Shown here: positions 40,251 through 48,699 of the stretch, piece after piece
Position numbering within the stretch: position 1 is the stretch's first letter
How the letters are laid out: every line of letters starts with the position of its first letter
NCBI GenBank assembly: GCA_034437795.1
Contig: DAOTTI010000056.1
Coordinates: 1 to 49,648, forward strand
Origin: DAOTTI01 sp034437795
GTDB lineage: Bacteria > Chloroflexota > UBA11872 > UBA12225
Direction of reading: 5' to 3'
DNA length: 49,648 bases
The notes under the pieces: model-generated
Told to the model about the DNA's origin: nothing
Seen by the model: only the letters and a program-made list of their open reading frames with translations
Database searches by the model: none
Translations under genes and position numbers: made by a program

Positions 40251-42131
40251 ATGGCCAAGATCATCGGCATTGACCTGGGCACCACGAACTCCTGCATGGC
40301 CGTGCTCGAGGGCGGCCAGCCGGTCGTCATCCCCAACTCGGAGGGAGCGCGGACGACCCCGTCCGTGGTGGCCTTCTCCCGCAGTGGCGAACGCCTGGTG
40401 GGCTCCATCGCCAAGCGGCAGGCCATCACCAATGCCGAGCACACGGTCTTCTCGATCAAGCGCTTCATGGGGCGGCGCTTCGCCGACCCAGAGGTGGCCC
40501 GCGACCGCACGCTGGTGCCCTATCAGCTTGCGGAGGCGCCCAACGGTGACGTGCGCGTCGTGCTGCAGGGCAAGGAGTACTCCCCACCGGAGATCTCCGC
40601 CATGATCCTGCAAAAGCTCAAGGCCGACGCGGAGAAGTATCTGGGGGAGCCGGTGACCCAGGCCGTGATCACCGTGCCGGCCTACTTCTCCGATAGCCAG
40701 CGCCAGGCGACCAAGGACGCCGGCCTGATCGCCGGCCTGGAGGTCAAGCGCATCATCAATGAGCCGACCGCATCCGCCCTCGCCTATGGCCTGGACAAGC
40801 AGGGGGACCGCCGGATCGCCGTCTACGACCTGGGCGGGGGGACCTTCGACATCTCCATCCTGGAGATCGGCGACGGCGTGTTCGAGGTCCGCGCCACCAA
40901 TGGCGATACCCACCTGGGTGGGGACGACTTCGACGCCCGCATCATCGAGTGGCTGGCTGAAGGCTTCCGTGCCGAGCACGGCGTGGACCTGCGGGCCGAC
41001 CGCATGGCGTTACAGCGCCTGAAGGAGGCGGCGGAAAAGGCCAAGATCGAGCTGTCGACCGCGCTGGAGACCGAGATCAACCTCCCCTTCATCACCGCCG
41101 ACGAACGGGGCCCCAAGCATCTGGCGGTGGTGCTCACGCGCGCCAAGCTGGAGCAGCTGGTCTGGGACCTGCTGGAGCGGACGGTCGACCCCTGCCGGCG
41201 GGCGCTGAAAGACGCCGGGCTCAGCGTGGAGCAGATCGATGACGTGATCCTCGTCGGCGGCCAGACGCGGATGCCTGCCGTTCAGCAGCTCGTGCGCCGC
41301 GTCTTCGGGCGCGACCCGCACCAGGGCGTCAATCCAGACGAGGTAGTGGCCATTGGCGCCGCGATCCAGGCCGGCGTGCTCAGCGGGGAAGTCACCGACC
41401 TGCTGCTGCTCGACGTAACGCCGCTCTCGCTGGGCATCCGCACCCTGGGGGGCGTCTTCACCCGTCTGATCGAGCGCAACACCACCATCCCTACGTCGCG
41501 CACGCAGACGTTTACCACGGCGGTGGACAACCAGCGGCGGGTCGAGATCCAGGTCTACCAGGGAGAGCGGGATCTGGCCGAGCACAACCAGCTGCTCGGC
41601 AAGTTCGAGCTGGAGGGCATCCCCCCGGCCCCCCGCGGCGTCCCGCAGATCGACGTGACGTTCGACATCGACGCCAACGGCATCCTTTCGGTCACGGCGC
41701 GCGAGCGTGAAACGGGGCGCGAGCAGCACGTCCGGCTCACGGGGGCCAGCCGCCTCTCACCGGAAGAGATCGAGCGCATGGTCAAGGAGGCGGAGCAGCA
41801 TGCCGCCGAGGACGCCGACCGGCGCGAACGGATCGAGGCCCGCAACTGGGCGGACTCGTTGATCTACCAGGCGGAGCGCTTCCTGGCGCGCGCCGGCGAC
41901 GGCCTGCCGCCGGAGCTTCGCCATGAACTGGAGGCCCGCATCGGTGCCGCCCGCGACGTCCTGGACGGCGCCGATCCCTCGGTGATCCGCGCTGCGGCTG
42001 GCGCGCTGCGGGACCTGCTCCTTGAGCTGAACCCGGGGGCGGAGCGACCCGCCAGCGGGACGTCGGGGCGCGCCGGCACGGCGGACGGGGCACCGCCATC
42101 CGATACGCCCGAGGAGGCGCCGGTTTCCTAG
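40251..42131 (+). CDS. dnaK: Chaperone DnaK (Hsp70)
   Basis: 626 residues from ATG 40251; the open frame extends six bases further. ATPase domain with phosphate 1 loop IGIDLGTTNSCMAV, IINEPTASALAYGLDKQ, phosphate 2 loop VYDLGGGTFDISIL, and VILVGGQTRMPAVQQLVRRV. Linker VTDLLLLDVTPLSLGI, substrate domain (FTRLIERNTTIPTSRTQTFT; FDIDANGILSVTARE), helical lid and an Ala/Pro tail. The segment PFITADERGP in place of the more usual substrate-linked ATPase loop is normal variation. Core protein-folding ATPase with DnaJ and GrpE. Confidence 0.98.
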   Translation: MAKIIGIDLGTTNSCMAVLEGGQPVVIPNSEGARTTPSVVAFSRSGERLVGSIAKRQAITNAEHTVFSIKRFMGRRFADPEVARDRTLVPYQLAEAPNGDVRVVLQGKEYSPPEISAMILQKLKADAEKYLGEPVTQAVITVPAYFSDSQRQATKDAGLIAGLEVKRIINEPTASALAYGLDKQGDRRIAVYDLGGGTFDISILEIGDGVFEVRATNGDTHLGGDDFDARIIEWLAEGFRAEHGVDLRADRMALQRLKEAAEKAKIELSTALETEINLPFITADERGPKHLAVVLTRAKLEQLVWDLLERTVDPCRRALKDAGLSVEQIDDVILVGGQTRMPAVQQLVRRVFGRDPHQGVNPDEVVAIGAAIQAGVLSGEVTDLLLLDVTPLSLGIRTLGGVFTRLIERNTTIPTSRTQTFTTAVDNQRRVEIQVYQGERDLAEHNQLLGKFELEGIPPAPRGVPQIDVTFDIDANGILSVTARERETGREQHVRLTGASRLSPEEIERMVKEAEQHAAEDADRRERIEARNWADSLIYQAERFLARAGDGLPPELRHELEARIGAARDVLDGADPSVIRAAAGALRDLLLELNPGAERPASGTSGRAGTADGAPPSDTPEEAPVS

Positions 42132-42342
42132 CGGGGTCAGATAGGAGCCGCCGATCGACGAGCCAGGCCGACGGAGGCGTGGCTGGCCCCGCGCCCTTCC
42201 TGCTGCGCCGGCCGGTGGCGAACGACGGGCGACCGGGGTACGATTGGGTGCATCACCAGCAGTGGTCCCGCGCTGAGCGGAGCGAGCATAGCGGCGCCTG
42301 CGCTCCAGCTGCGGTGCACGGAAAGAGCGAGCAAGACGTGTG

Positions 42343-43515
42343 ATGACCGAGAAACGGGACTACTACGAGGTACTGGGCGTCTCCCGTAATGCGACGACGG
42401 AGGAGATCAAGCGCGCCTACCGGCAGCTGGCGCGCAAGTATCACCCGGACGTGAATAAGGAGCCGGACGCCGAGTCGCGCTTCAAGGAGATCACCGAGGC
42501 CTACGAGGTCTTGAGCGACAGCCAGAAGCGCCGGCTGTACGACCAGTTCGGGCACGCCGGCCTGCAGGCCGGGGCCGGGGTCGGCGGCTTCGGGGGCTTC
42601 CCGTTCGGCGACATCACCGACCTGTTCGAGAGCTTCTTCGGGACGGGTGCGGCCACGCGGCGCGGGCCGCAGCGGGGCGCCGACCTGCGTGTGCGGCTGC
42701 AGTTGACCTTCGAGGAGGCCGTCTTCGGAACGGAAAAGGAGCTGGAGATCCCGCGCTGGGAGACGTGCCTGATCTGCAACGGCTCGGGGGCAGAGCCGGG
42801 GAAGCCGCCGGTGCGCTGCCCCACCTGCGGTGGGACGGGGGAGATCCGGCGCATTCAGCAGTCGATCTTCGGCCAGTTCGTGAACGTGATGACCTGCGAG
42901 CGGTGCCGTGGCTCGGGGACCGTCATCCAGTACAAGTGCCAGGACTGTGGCGGGCGAGGCATGGTGCGAAGGACGCGCCGCCTGACGGTCACCATCCCGG
43001 CCGGCGTGGACGAAGGGAACGAGATCCGCCTCGCCGGCCAGGGCGAAGGAGGGGAACGGGGCGGGCCGCCGGGCAATCTCTACGTCCAGCTGGCGGTGGA
43101 GAAGCATCCGTTCCTGCGGCGTGAGGGCTTCGACCTGATCTATGAGCTGCCCCTGAACGTCGCCCAGGCCGCCCTGGGCACGGAGGTGGAGATCCCCACC
43201 CTCGATGGGCCGGAGATCCTGCGCATTCCGCCCGGCACCCAGCACGGGCGCGTGTTCCGGCTCAAGGAGAGGGGCGTCCCACGCCTGCAGCGCAGCGGGC
43301 GCGGGGACTTCCGCGTCATCGTGCACGTGGAGATCCCGCGCCAGCTGACGCCCCGCCAGCGCGAGCTGTTCCGGGAGCTGGCGCGGACCTTTGAGACGGA
43401 TGAGACCGGCGGCCCCGAGCCGAGCCCAGACGGCCAGGTGGGCGACAAGCGGGGCGAGCGGCCGAAAGGCCTGCTGGATCGAATGAAGGACGCCCTCGGC
43501 TTCGACGACGAGTAG
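42343..43515 (+). CDS. dnaJ: Chaperone DnaJ (Hsp40)
   Basis: 390 residues from ATG 42343. J domain 1-68 with the HPD tripeptide (RQLARKYHPDVNKEPDAESR). A short Gly/Phe-rich linker (GGFGGFPFGDITDLFESFFG) follows. The zinc domain has four CxxCxGxG-type repeats: CLICNGSG, CPTCGGTG, CERCRGSG, CQDCGGRG. The C-terminal substrate-binding domains come last (TVTIPAGVDEGNEIRLAGQG; RIPPGTQHGRVFRLKERGVP). Complete type I DnaJ. A 208-bp gap to dnaK shows no promoter or other feature I can identify. Confidence 0.97.
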   Translation: MTEKRDYYEVLGVSRNATTEEIKRAYRQLARKYHPDVNKEPDAESRFKEITEAYEVLSDSQKRRLYDQFGHAGLQAGAGVGGFGGFPFGDITDLFESFFGTGAATRRGPQRGADLRVRLQLTFEEAVFGTEKELEIPRWETCLICNGSGAEPGKPPVRCPTCGGTGEIRRIQQSIFGQFVNVMTCERCRGSGTVIQYKCQDCGGRGMVRRTRRLTVTIPAGVDEGNEIRLAGQGEGGERGGPPGNLYVQLAVEKHPFLRREGFDLIYELPLNVAQAALGTEVEIPTLDGPEILRIPPGTQHGRVFRLKERGVPRLQRSGRGDFRVIVHVEIPRQLTPRQRELFRELARTFETDETGGPEPSPDGQVGDKRGERPKGLLDRMKDALGFDDE

Positions 43516-43527
43516 TCTCCCTCCACA

Positions 43528-43590
43528 CCCGCACGGTGGTCCGGCACGGTGGTTCGGCCAGGAGAAGGCCCGTCCATGCCCGCACGGTGG
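43528..43590 (+). repeat. Short repeats around the prmA start
   Basis: GCACGGTGG occurs three times, at 43531-43539, 43544-43552 and 43582-43590. The first and third are part of an identical 12-mer CCCGCACGGTGG. The third copy is codons 2-5 of prmA. Like the hisG start, this looks like local duplication of the first codons. Confidence 0.6.
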
Positions 43591-44541
43591 CTGGAAGTCT
43601 CCATTCGCGCCACGGCGGAGGCGGCGGAAGCCGTGTCCGCGCTCTTCGAGCAGGTGGGGCACGGTGGCGTGGTGATCGAGCCCGAACTGGCGCAGGGGCA
43701 CGACGAGGACGACGCCGTCCCCGCTCCGGGGGGCTTCGCCGTCCTGCGCACGTACCTGCCGGAGGGGGCCGCGCTCGATGCGCAGCGGGCCAGGCTGGAG
43801 CGGGCCATCGGCGTCCTGCGCGCCTTCAATCTGGCGCCGATGGACGAGCTGCAGTTCCGCTGGCTCAGCGAGGACGACTGGGCGAACGCCTGGAAGCGCC
43901 ACTACACGGTGCAGCGGATCGGCCGGCGCTGGGTGATCAAACCGCAGTGGCAGGAGTACACCCCCCGGCCGGGGGACCTGGTGATCGAGCTGGATCCAGG
44001 CATGGCCTTCGGCACGGGTCTTCATCCCACCACCCAGCTAGTGCTGGAGGCTCTCGAGGAGCGTGCGGAGCGGGGCGAGGTGGCGGGCAAGTCGCTGCTT
44101 GACCTCGGCACAGGATCAGGCATCCTCGCCATCGGCGCCGCCAGGCTGGGCGCAGCGTCGGTGCTGGCCCTGGACGTAGACGGCGTGGCTACGTCCGCCG
44201 CCACGCGAAACGTGGCAGCGAACGCCGTCGCGGACGTGGTGACGGTCCAGCAGGCGACCCTCGGGGCGCCAGTCGAGGGGGCGATGCCCGTCCCGGGCCT
44301 GGCTTACCAGGCGGCGTTCGACGGCATCCTGGCCAACATCGTCACCCGCGTCATTGCGGAACGGGCAGCGCCTTTGGCCGCCGCGCTCCGGCCGCAGGGC
44401 TGGCTGGTGGCCAGCGGCATCATCGCCGACCGCGAGGCGGAGGCCAGCACCGCGCTGGAAGCGCATGGCCTATCGATCGAGCGCCGCCGGCAGCGGGGCG
44501 ACTGGGTGGCCCTGGAGTGTCGCAGGATGCGTCAAGCGTAA
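43576..44541 (+). CDS. prmA: Ribosomal protein L11 methyltransferase
   Basis: 321 residues from ATG 43576, with AGGAGA about ten bases upstream. N-terminal substrate-recognition domain (WLEVSIRATAEAAEAVSALF; WLSEDDWANAWKRHYTVQRI), linker and SAM-dependent methyltransferase domain. Visible motifs are PGMAFGTGLHPTTQLVLEAL, the SAM loop LLDLGTGSGILAIGAARLGA, LALDVDGVA, and FDGILANIVTRVIAERAAPL, where the NI segment marks PrmA. Trimethylates ribosomal protein L11. prmA following dnaJ is a common arrangement. Confidence 0.94.
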   Translation: MPARWLEVSIRATAEAAEAVSALFEQVGHGGVVIEPELAQGHDEDDAVPAPGGFAVLRTYLPEGAALDAQRARLERAIGVLRAFNLAPMDELQFRWLSEDDWANAWKRHYTVQRIGRRWVIKPQWQEYTPRPGDLVIELDPGMAFGTGLHPTTQLVLEALEERAERGEVAGKSLLDLGTGSGILAIGAARLGAASVLALDVDGVATSAATRNVAANAVADVVTVQQATLGAPVEGAMPVPGLAYQAAFDGILANIVTRVIAERAAPLAAALRPQGWLVASGIIADREAEASTALEAHGLSIERRRQRGDWVALECRRMRQA

Positions 44542-44650
44542 TCCGTAGAGCGTAACCTCAGGTGGGGAAGGCGTGATTGGTGAGATATGGGGCGGGCGGC
44601 GTGCCAATGGCCACGGCCAGTCGCTTCTCGCTTGGATGGTTCATCGCCGG

Positions 44651-44697
44651 GGAGGAGTTCAGTCTCCCTTTAGGGGAAGGTTAGGGGGCGCAACTCC
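44651..44697 (-). repeat. Dispersed repeat-like palindrome, copy L (degenerate)
   Basis: Contains AGTCTCCCTTTAGGGGAAGG then TTAGGGGGC, that is, a CTCCCTTTAGGGGAAG hairpin with the reverse complement of the CCCTAACC element. The ends do not match the consensus, so membership is uncertain. Confidence 0.4.
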
Positions 44698-44709
44698 GCG
44701 CGGCTCCCA

Positions 44710-44770
44710 CGGCGAGCGCGTTTCCTCTCCCTGCGGGAGAGAGGGAGGGTGAGGGCGCCCCAGGCGAATA
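44710..44770 (-). repeat. Dispersed MITE/REP-like repeat, copy M
   Basis: Read on the minus strand: ACTATTCGCCTGGGGCGCCC then TCACCCTCCCTCTCTCCCGC with the hairpin CTCTCCCGCAGGGAGAGG. Located in the 282-bp gap between prmA and rsmE. Confidence 0.6.
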
Positions 44771-44823
44771 GTGCGGGCTCGGGCGTGCTTCTGGTAGTGG
44801 GCGATCGCTTCGACGACGCGCTT

Positions 44824-45591
44824 ATGGCTACGGTCCACCGCTTCTACGTTGAGCCCCCGCTGGCCGGCGGGATCGTGGAGTTGCCGGCGCAGCTTGCGCG
44901 CCAGATGGCGGCGGTCCTGCGCCTGGAGCCGGGTGACCCCGTTGTGCTCTTCGACGGGACCGGAGGGGAATGGCAGGCGGAGATCGCCACCCTGGCGAAG
45001 GGGCGCGCCACCGCCAGACTGATCCGGCACGTAGACCTGAGCCGCGAGGCGCCGCTCCGGCTGACCCTGTGCCAGGCGCTGATCAAGGCCGATCGCTTCG
45101 AGTGGGTGCTGCAGAAGGGTACCGAGCTAGGGGTGGCGGAGTTCGTGCCCCTGCTCACGCGGCGGGTGGTGGGGGCGAGCGGCAAGGCGCGGGCGGGGCG
45201 GGTCTCGGCGGCGCAGCGCGAGACGGAGCGCATCCTCAAGCTGGAGCGGTGGCGGCGCATCATCATCGAGGCGGCGGAGCAGAGCGGCCGGACCGCCATC
45301 CCCGCGGTGTCCCACCCGCAGACGCTGCGCACGGTGCTCGCCAGCGGCCGCGCCACCATCTTCTGCTGGGAGGCAGAAGGCGGGTCGCACCCCTTTCGGG
45401 TGGCGCTGGCCCAGGCGCTGGAGCGCTCGCCCGACCAGGTGCAGGTGCTCATCGGTCCGGAGGGTGGCTTCACGCCCCAGGAAGTGGAGGCCGCCCTGGC
45501 GGCAGGGGCGCTGCCGGCGTCGTTCGGCAAGCGCATCCTACGGAGTGAGACGGCCGGCATCGCGGCCGCCGCGCTGGCCCTGCTGGCCTAG
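44824..45591 (+). CDS. rsmE: 16S rRNA (uracil-1498-N3)-methyltransferase
   Basis: 255 residues from ATG 44824; the open frame upstream runs through a repeat and is not coding. N-terminal PUA-like domain (HRFYVEPPLAGGIVELPAQL; VLRLEPGDPVVLFDGTGGEW) and C-terminal SPOUT knot methyltransferase (CQALIKADRFEWVLQKGTEL; RWRRIIIEAAEQSGRTAIPA; VQVLIGPEGGFTPQEVEAAL; RILRSETAGIAAAALALLA). The GPEGGF and LRSETA segments are the SAM-binding knot signatures. Modifies U1498 of the small ribosomal subunit. Confidence 0.95.
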   Translation: MATVHRFYVEPPLAGGIVELPAQLARQMAAVLRLEPGDPVVLFDGTGGEWQAEIATLAKGRATARLIRHVDLSREAPLRLTLCQALIKADRFEWVLQKGTELGVAEFVPLLTRRVVGASGKARAGRVSAAQRETERILKLERWRRIIIEAAEQSGRTAIPAVSHPQTLRTVLASGRATIFCWEAEGGSHPFRVALAQALERSPDQVQVLIGPEGGFTPQEVEAALAAGALPASFGKRILRSETAGIAAAALALLA

Positions 45592-46135
45592 CGGGCCGTA
45601 TGCCATGCCGATTGCCATTCCGCCAGGGGCGCCGATGGCCACATCCAACCCAAGTACGGGAGTGACCCACTCGCCTGGAGTATTCATGGCGGGAGATGCG
45701 TCCCCTCTCCCCTTGGGAAAGCGGGGGGCCGCGAAGCGGGCGGCGGTGAGGGCGCCGCTCATGAATGGTCCAAGCTAGTCGGAGGCGCGTTTTTGCCGTA
45801 GCATCAATGCAACGACGTGACGACCGTAACGACCAGGCGCTGGGCAGTAGGAGATGAGCTCGTCCGCCAGAATTGCATCGATGCAGCGACGTGAAAGGCG
45901 ACGACGGCGGCTCGGGGCCGCCAAGGGCTTTCAGTCGCCCCGTAGCATCTATCGGCCGTGCTTTCTCCACCACGGTCCGGCCGGCCCGAGCAGGGTGCGG
46001 GCCGGGAGCGAAGGAGTTCCTGGCGCGCGGCGGGTGGCGCCCGCGCACGCCAGGCGCAGCAGGTACGGCCGGCAGGCATGGCACGGCCATGTCACGGTAA
46101 TGTAGAGGGTAGAGGTCGTACGCAGAGGTAGCCAC
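45592..46135. other. 544-bp gap: one repeat copy and a separate direct repeat
   Basis: Between rsmE and the HIT gene. Holds a minus-oriented copy of the dispersed repeat (45675-45771). It also holds a pair of related 20-mers, GCATCAATGCAACGACGTGA (45801-45820) and GCATCGATGCAGCGACGTGA (45885-45904), 84 bp apart and differing at two positions. No gene signal. Confidence 0.6.
45675..45771 (-). repeat. Dispersed MITE/REP-like repeat, copy N
   Basis: On the minus strand it begins ATTCATGAGCGGCGCCCTCA and ends CGCCATGAATACTCCAGG, with core GGGGAGAGGGGA. Both terminal inverted ends (ATTCATG / CATGAAT) are intact, making this the best full-length reference copy. Confidence 0.75.
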
Positions 46136-46483
46136 GTGACGGGAGACTGCCTGTTCTGTAAGATCGCGCGGGGCGAGATCCCGGCGCAGATCGTACATAA
46201 GGACGAGAAAGTCACCGCCTTTCGGGACATCAACCCGCAGGCGCCGGTGCACGTGCTCGTCATCCCCAACGAGCACATCGGCTCCGCCGCCGAGCTTGGC
46301 CCCGGCAGCGGCGCGATCCTGGAGGCGATGGTGGCGGCGGCCAATCGCGTGGCGCAGCAGGACCGGGTGGCAGACCGGGGCTACCGGCTGGTGCTGAACG
46401 TCGGCGCGGAAGCGGGGATGTCCGTACCCCACCTGCACCTGCACGTCCTCGGCGGGCGCCGGATGCAGTGGCCGCCGGGCTAG
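46136..46483 (+). CDS. HIT family (histidine triad) nucleotide-binding protein
   Basis: 115 residues, GTG start. CLFCKIARGEIPAQIVHKDE, FRDINPQAPVHVLVIPNEHI, and the histidine triad SVPHLHLHVLGGRRMQWPPG near the C-terminus. HINT-type proteins hydrolyse aminoacyl or amino-phosphoramidate adenylates. The CxxC pair at the N-terminus is typical of the bacterial zinc-binding HINT group. Precedes pgpH by 54 bp. Confidence 0.94.
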   Translation: MTGDCLFCKIARGEIPAQIVHKDEKVTAFRDINPQAPVHVLVIPNEHIGSAAELGPGSGAILEAMVAAANRVAQQDRVADRGYRLVLNVGAEAGMSVPHLHLHVLGGRRMQWPPG

Positions 46484-46537
46484 CCGGCGCGTGCCCTTTC
46501 CGGACATAGAGGGGATACCGCACTGAGCACTCCACAC

Positions 46538-48664
46538 GTGAACCAGGCCGAGACCAAGATCATCAATTTCCGGCCCCCGCGCCGTATGGTGCAGGCCCCC
46601 TGGCGCCGCCTCTGGCTGCTGGTGGCGTTTGGCCTGGGCCTGCTGCTGACGGCCATCCTGGCGCTGAGCTGGCAGCCCCTGCCCGGGCGCCCGGCGCTCA
46701 AGGCGGGCGACACGGCGCCGGAGACCCTGAAGGCGCCGCGGCGGGTCACCTTCGTCAGCCAAACGCGTACCCGCGCGGCCAGAGATCAGGCGGCAGCGCA
46801 GGTCTCGCCAGTCTTCGACTACGATTCCAACCTCCTGCGCCAGCTTCGGGGCCGCGCGGCCGACGTGCTGCGCAGCATCACCGCCATCCGCGCGGACACC
46901 GCCACGCCCATTGAGCTGCGCCGGCAGCAGATCGTCCGCCTGGAGCCCGGCCTGACCCAGCCGTCCATCGACGCGGCGCTGGAGATGTCCGATCCGGAAT
47001 GGCTCGCCGTCAGCGCCGAGACGCTCCGCATCCTGGACGAGAATGTGCGGGAGCGCATTCGGGCCGAAGAGCTTGGCGACAAGCGGGCCGCGATGGTGGC
47101 GCAGATCACGCCGGCGCTATCCCCGCAGCTACGCGCCGTCGTAGCCGACTTCGTCACGCTGTACACGCGCCCGAACGTGCTGGTGAACCAGGCGGAGACG
47201 GAGAAGGCGCGCAAGGAGGCGCGCGATCGCGTGCCGCCGGTGCAGGTCACGGTGGAGCGGGGCGACACGATCATCCGCCAGGGCGACGTGATCACCCAGG
47301 AGGACGTGGAGAAGCTGGAGGCGCTCGGTCTGACCCATCGCGCCTTCGACTGGCAGAGCGCGGCTGGGGTGGGGGTCTATAGCGCCCTGATGGTGCTCCT
47401 GCTCTGCGTCTACGTGTACATCTTCCACCCTGATCTCCTGGCGCGGCCCCGAAGCCTGCTCCTGGTCGGTCTGGTGCTGGGCAGCTTCCTGCTCGCCATG
47501 AAGCTGGTCATCCCCGGCCGGCCGTGGGCCGGCTACGCCTTCCCCGTGGCCGTCGCCACGATGCTCATCTCGAACCTCCTGTCCACGCCTCTGGCCGTCA
47601 TCCTGGCCGTCTTCCTCGCCCTCCTGGCGGCGCCCATCGTCGGCTACTCCTTCGAGCTGTTCAGCCTGCTGGCCATCCAGGGCATCGTCGGCGCGCTGGC
47701 GGCGCGGCGCATTGAGCGCTTAAACGCCTTCTTTCTCGCCGGCTTCCAGGTGACCCTGGCCAATCTGGCGGCGAGCCTGGCCTTCCGCCTGATCAACCAG
47801 GACTACGACTGGCTGGGGGTGGCGAACCTCGGCCTGTGGGCCGTGGGCAACGGCCTGCTCTCGGCCATTCTGACCATGGGCACCTTTAGCCTGGTCGGGT
47901 CGCTCTTTGGCCTGACCACCATGTTGCAGCTACTGGAGCTGGCCCATCCCAGCCAGCCGCTGCTCCGGCGCCTGCTTACCGAGGCGCCGGGGACCTACCA
48001 TCACTCGATCATCGTCGGCAACCTGGCGGAGCGAGCGGCCGAGCAGATCGGGGTGGATTCGCTCCTGGTGCGCGTCGGCGCCTACTACCATGACATCGGC
48101 AAGCTGCACCGCCCGTACTACTTCGCCGAGAACCAGTTTGAAGGGGAGAACATCCATGAGCGGCTGCGCCCCGAGGCCAGCGCCGCCGCGCTGATCGAGC
48201 ACGTGACGTACGGGCTGGAGCTGGCCAAGCAGTATGGCCTGCCGCGGGCGGTGCAGGACTTCATCGCCCAGCACCACGGGACTACCCTGGCCAGCTTCTT
48301 CTACCGCAAGGCCGTCAAGGCGGCCGGGGGCGACGGGACCGTAGATGAGGCCTTGTTCCGCTATCCAGGGCCGAAGCCGCAGACCAAAGAGGTGGCGCTG
48401 GTGATGCTGGCCGACGTGATCGAGGCCACGGTGCGCGCCGCGTCCAACCGGTCCACGCAGTCTCTGGAGCAGATCGTGGAGCGGGCCATCAACGAGCGCA
48501 TCCTGGAAGGGCAGCTGGACGACTGCAATCTCACGCTCAAGGACCTGGACGTGATCAAGCGGTCCTACACGCGCCAGCTGCAGGGGGTCTACCATCCGAG
48601 GATCGAGTATCCCGAGCAGCACGAGCTGGAGGCGGCGCCGCTGAACGTCGCCGAGCCAAGCTGA
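46538..48664 (+). CDS. 7TM receptor-type HD hydrolase (PgpH-like c-di-AMP phosphodiesterase)
   Basis: 708 residues, GTG start. One N-terminal membrane segment (LWLLVAFGLGLLLTAILALS), a large extracytoplasmic 7TMR-HDED domain at about 50-260 (VERGDTIIRQGDVITQEDVE near its end), then about seven membrane segments at 270-450. The cytoplasmic HD domain contains GTYHHSIIVGNLAERAAEQI, YYHDIGKLHRPYYFAENQF (HD pair near residue 518) and FIAQHHGTTLASFFYRKAV. This is the architecture of PgpH, which degrades cyclic di-AMP in Firmicutes. Next to ybeY, as in many Gram-positives and Chloroflexota. The symbol is withheld because substrate is not proven by sequence. Confidence 0.92.
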   Translation: MNQAETKIINFRPPRRMVQAPWRRLWLLVAFGLGLLLTAILALSWQPLPGRPALKAGDTAPETLKAPRRVTFVSQTRTRAARDQAAAQVSPVFDYDSNLLRQLRGRAADVLRSITAIRADTATPIELRRQQIVRLEPGLTQPSIDAALEMSDPEWLAVSAETLRILDENVRERIRAEELGDKRAAMVAQITPALSPQLRAVVADFVTLYTRPNVLVNQAETEKARKEARDRVPPVQVTVERGDTIIRQGDVITQEDVEKLEALGLTHRAFDWQSAAGVGVYSALMVLLLCVYVYIFHPDLLARPRSLLLVGLVLGSFLLAMKLVIPGRPWAGYAFPVAVATMLISNLLSTPLAVILAVFLALLAAPIVGYSFELFSLLAIQGIVGALAARRIERLNAFFLAGFQVTLANLAASLAFRLINQDYDWLGVANLGLWAVGNGLLSAILTMGTFSLVGSLFGLTTMLQLLELAHPSQPLLRRLLTEAPGTYHHSIIVGNLAERAAEQIGVDSLLVRVGAYYHDIGKLHRPYYFAENQFEGENIHERLRPEASAAALIEHVTYGLELAKQYGLPRAVQDFIAQHHGTTLASFFYRKAVKAAGGDGTVDEALFRYPGPKPQTKEVALVMLADVIEATVRAASNRSTQSLEQIVERAINERILEGQLDDCNLTLKDLDVIKRSYTRQLQGVYHPRIEYPEQHELEAAPLNVAEPS

Positions 48665-48699
48665 GCCAGGTGCCATCGGGAGCGAGGAGCCGGTCACCC

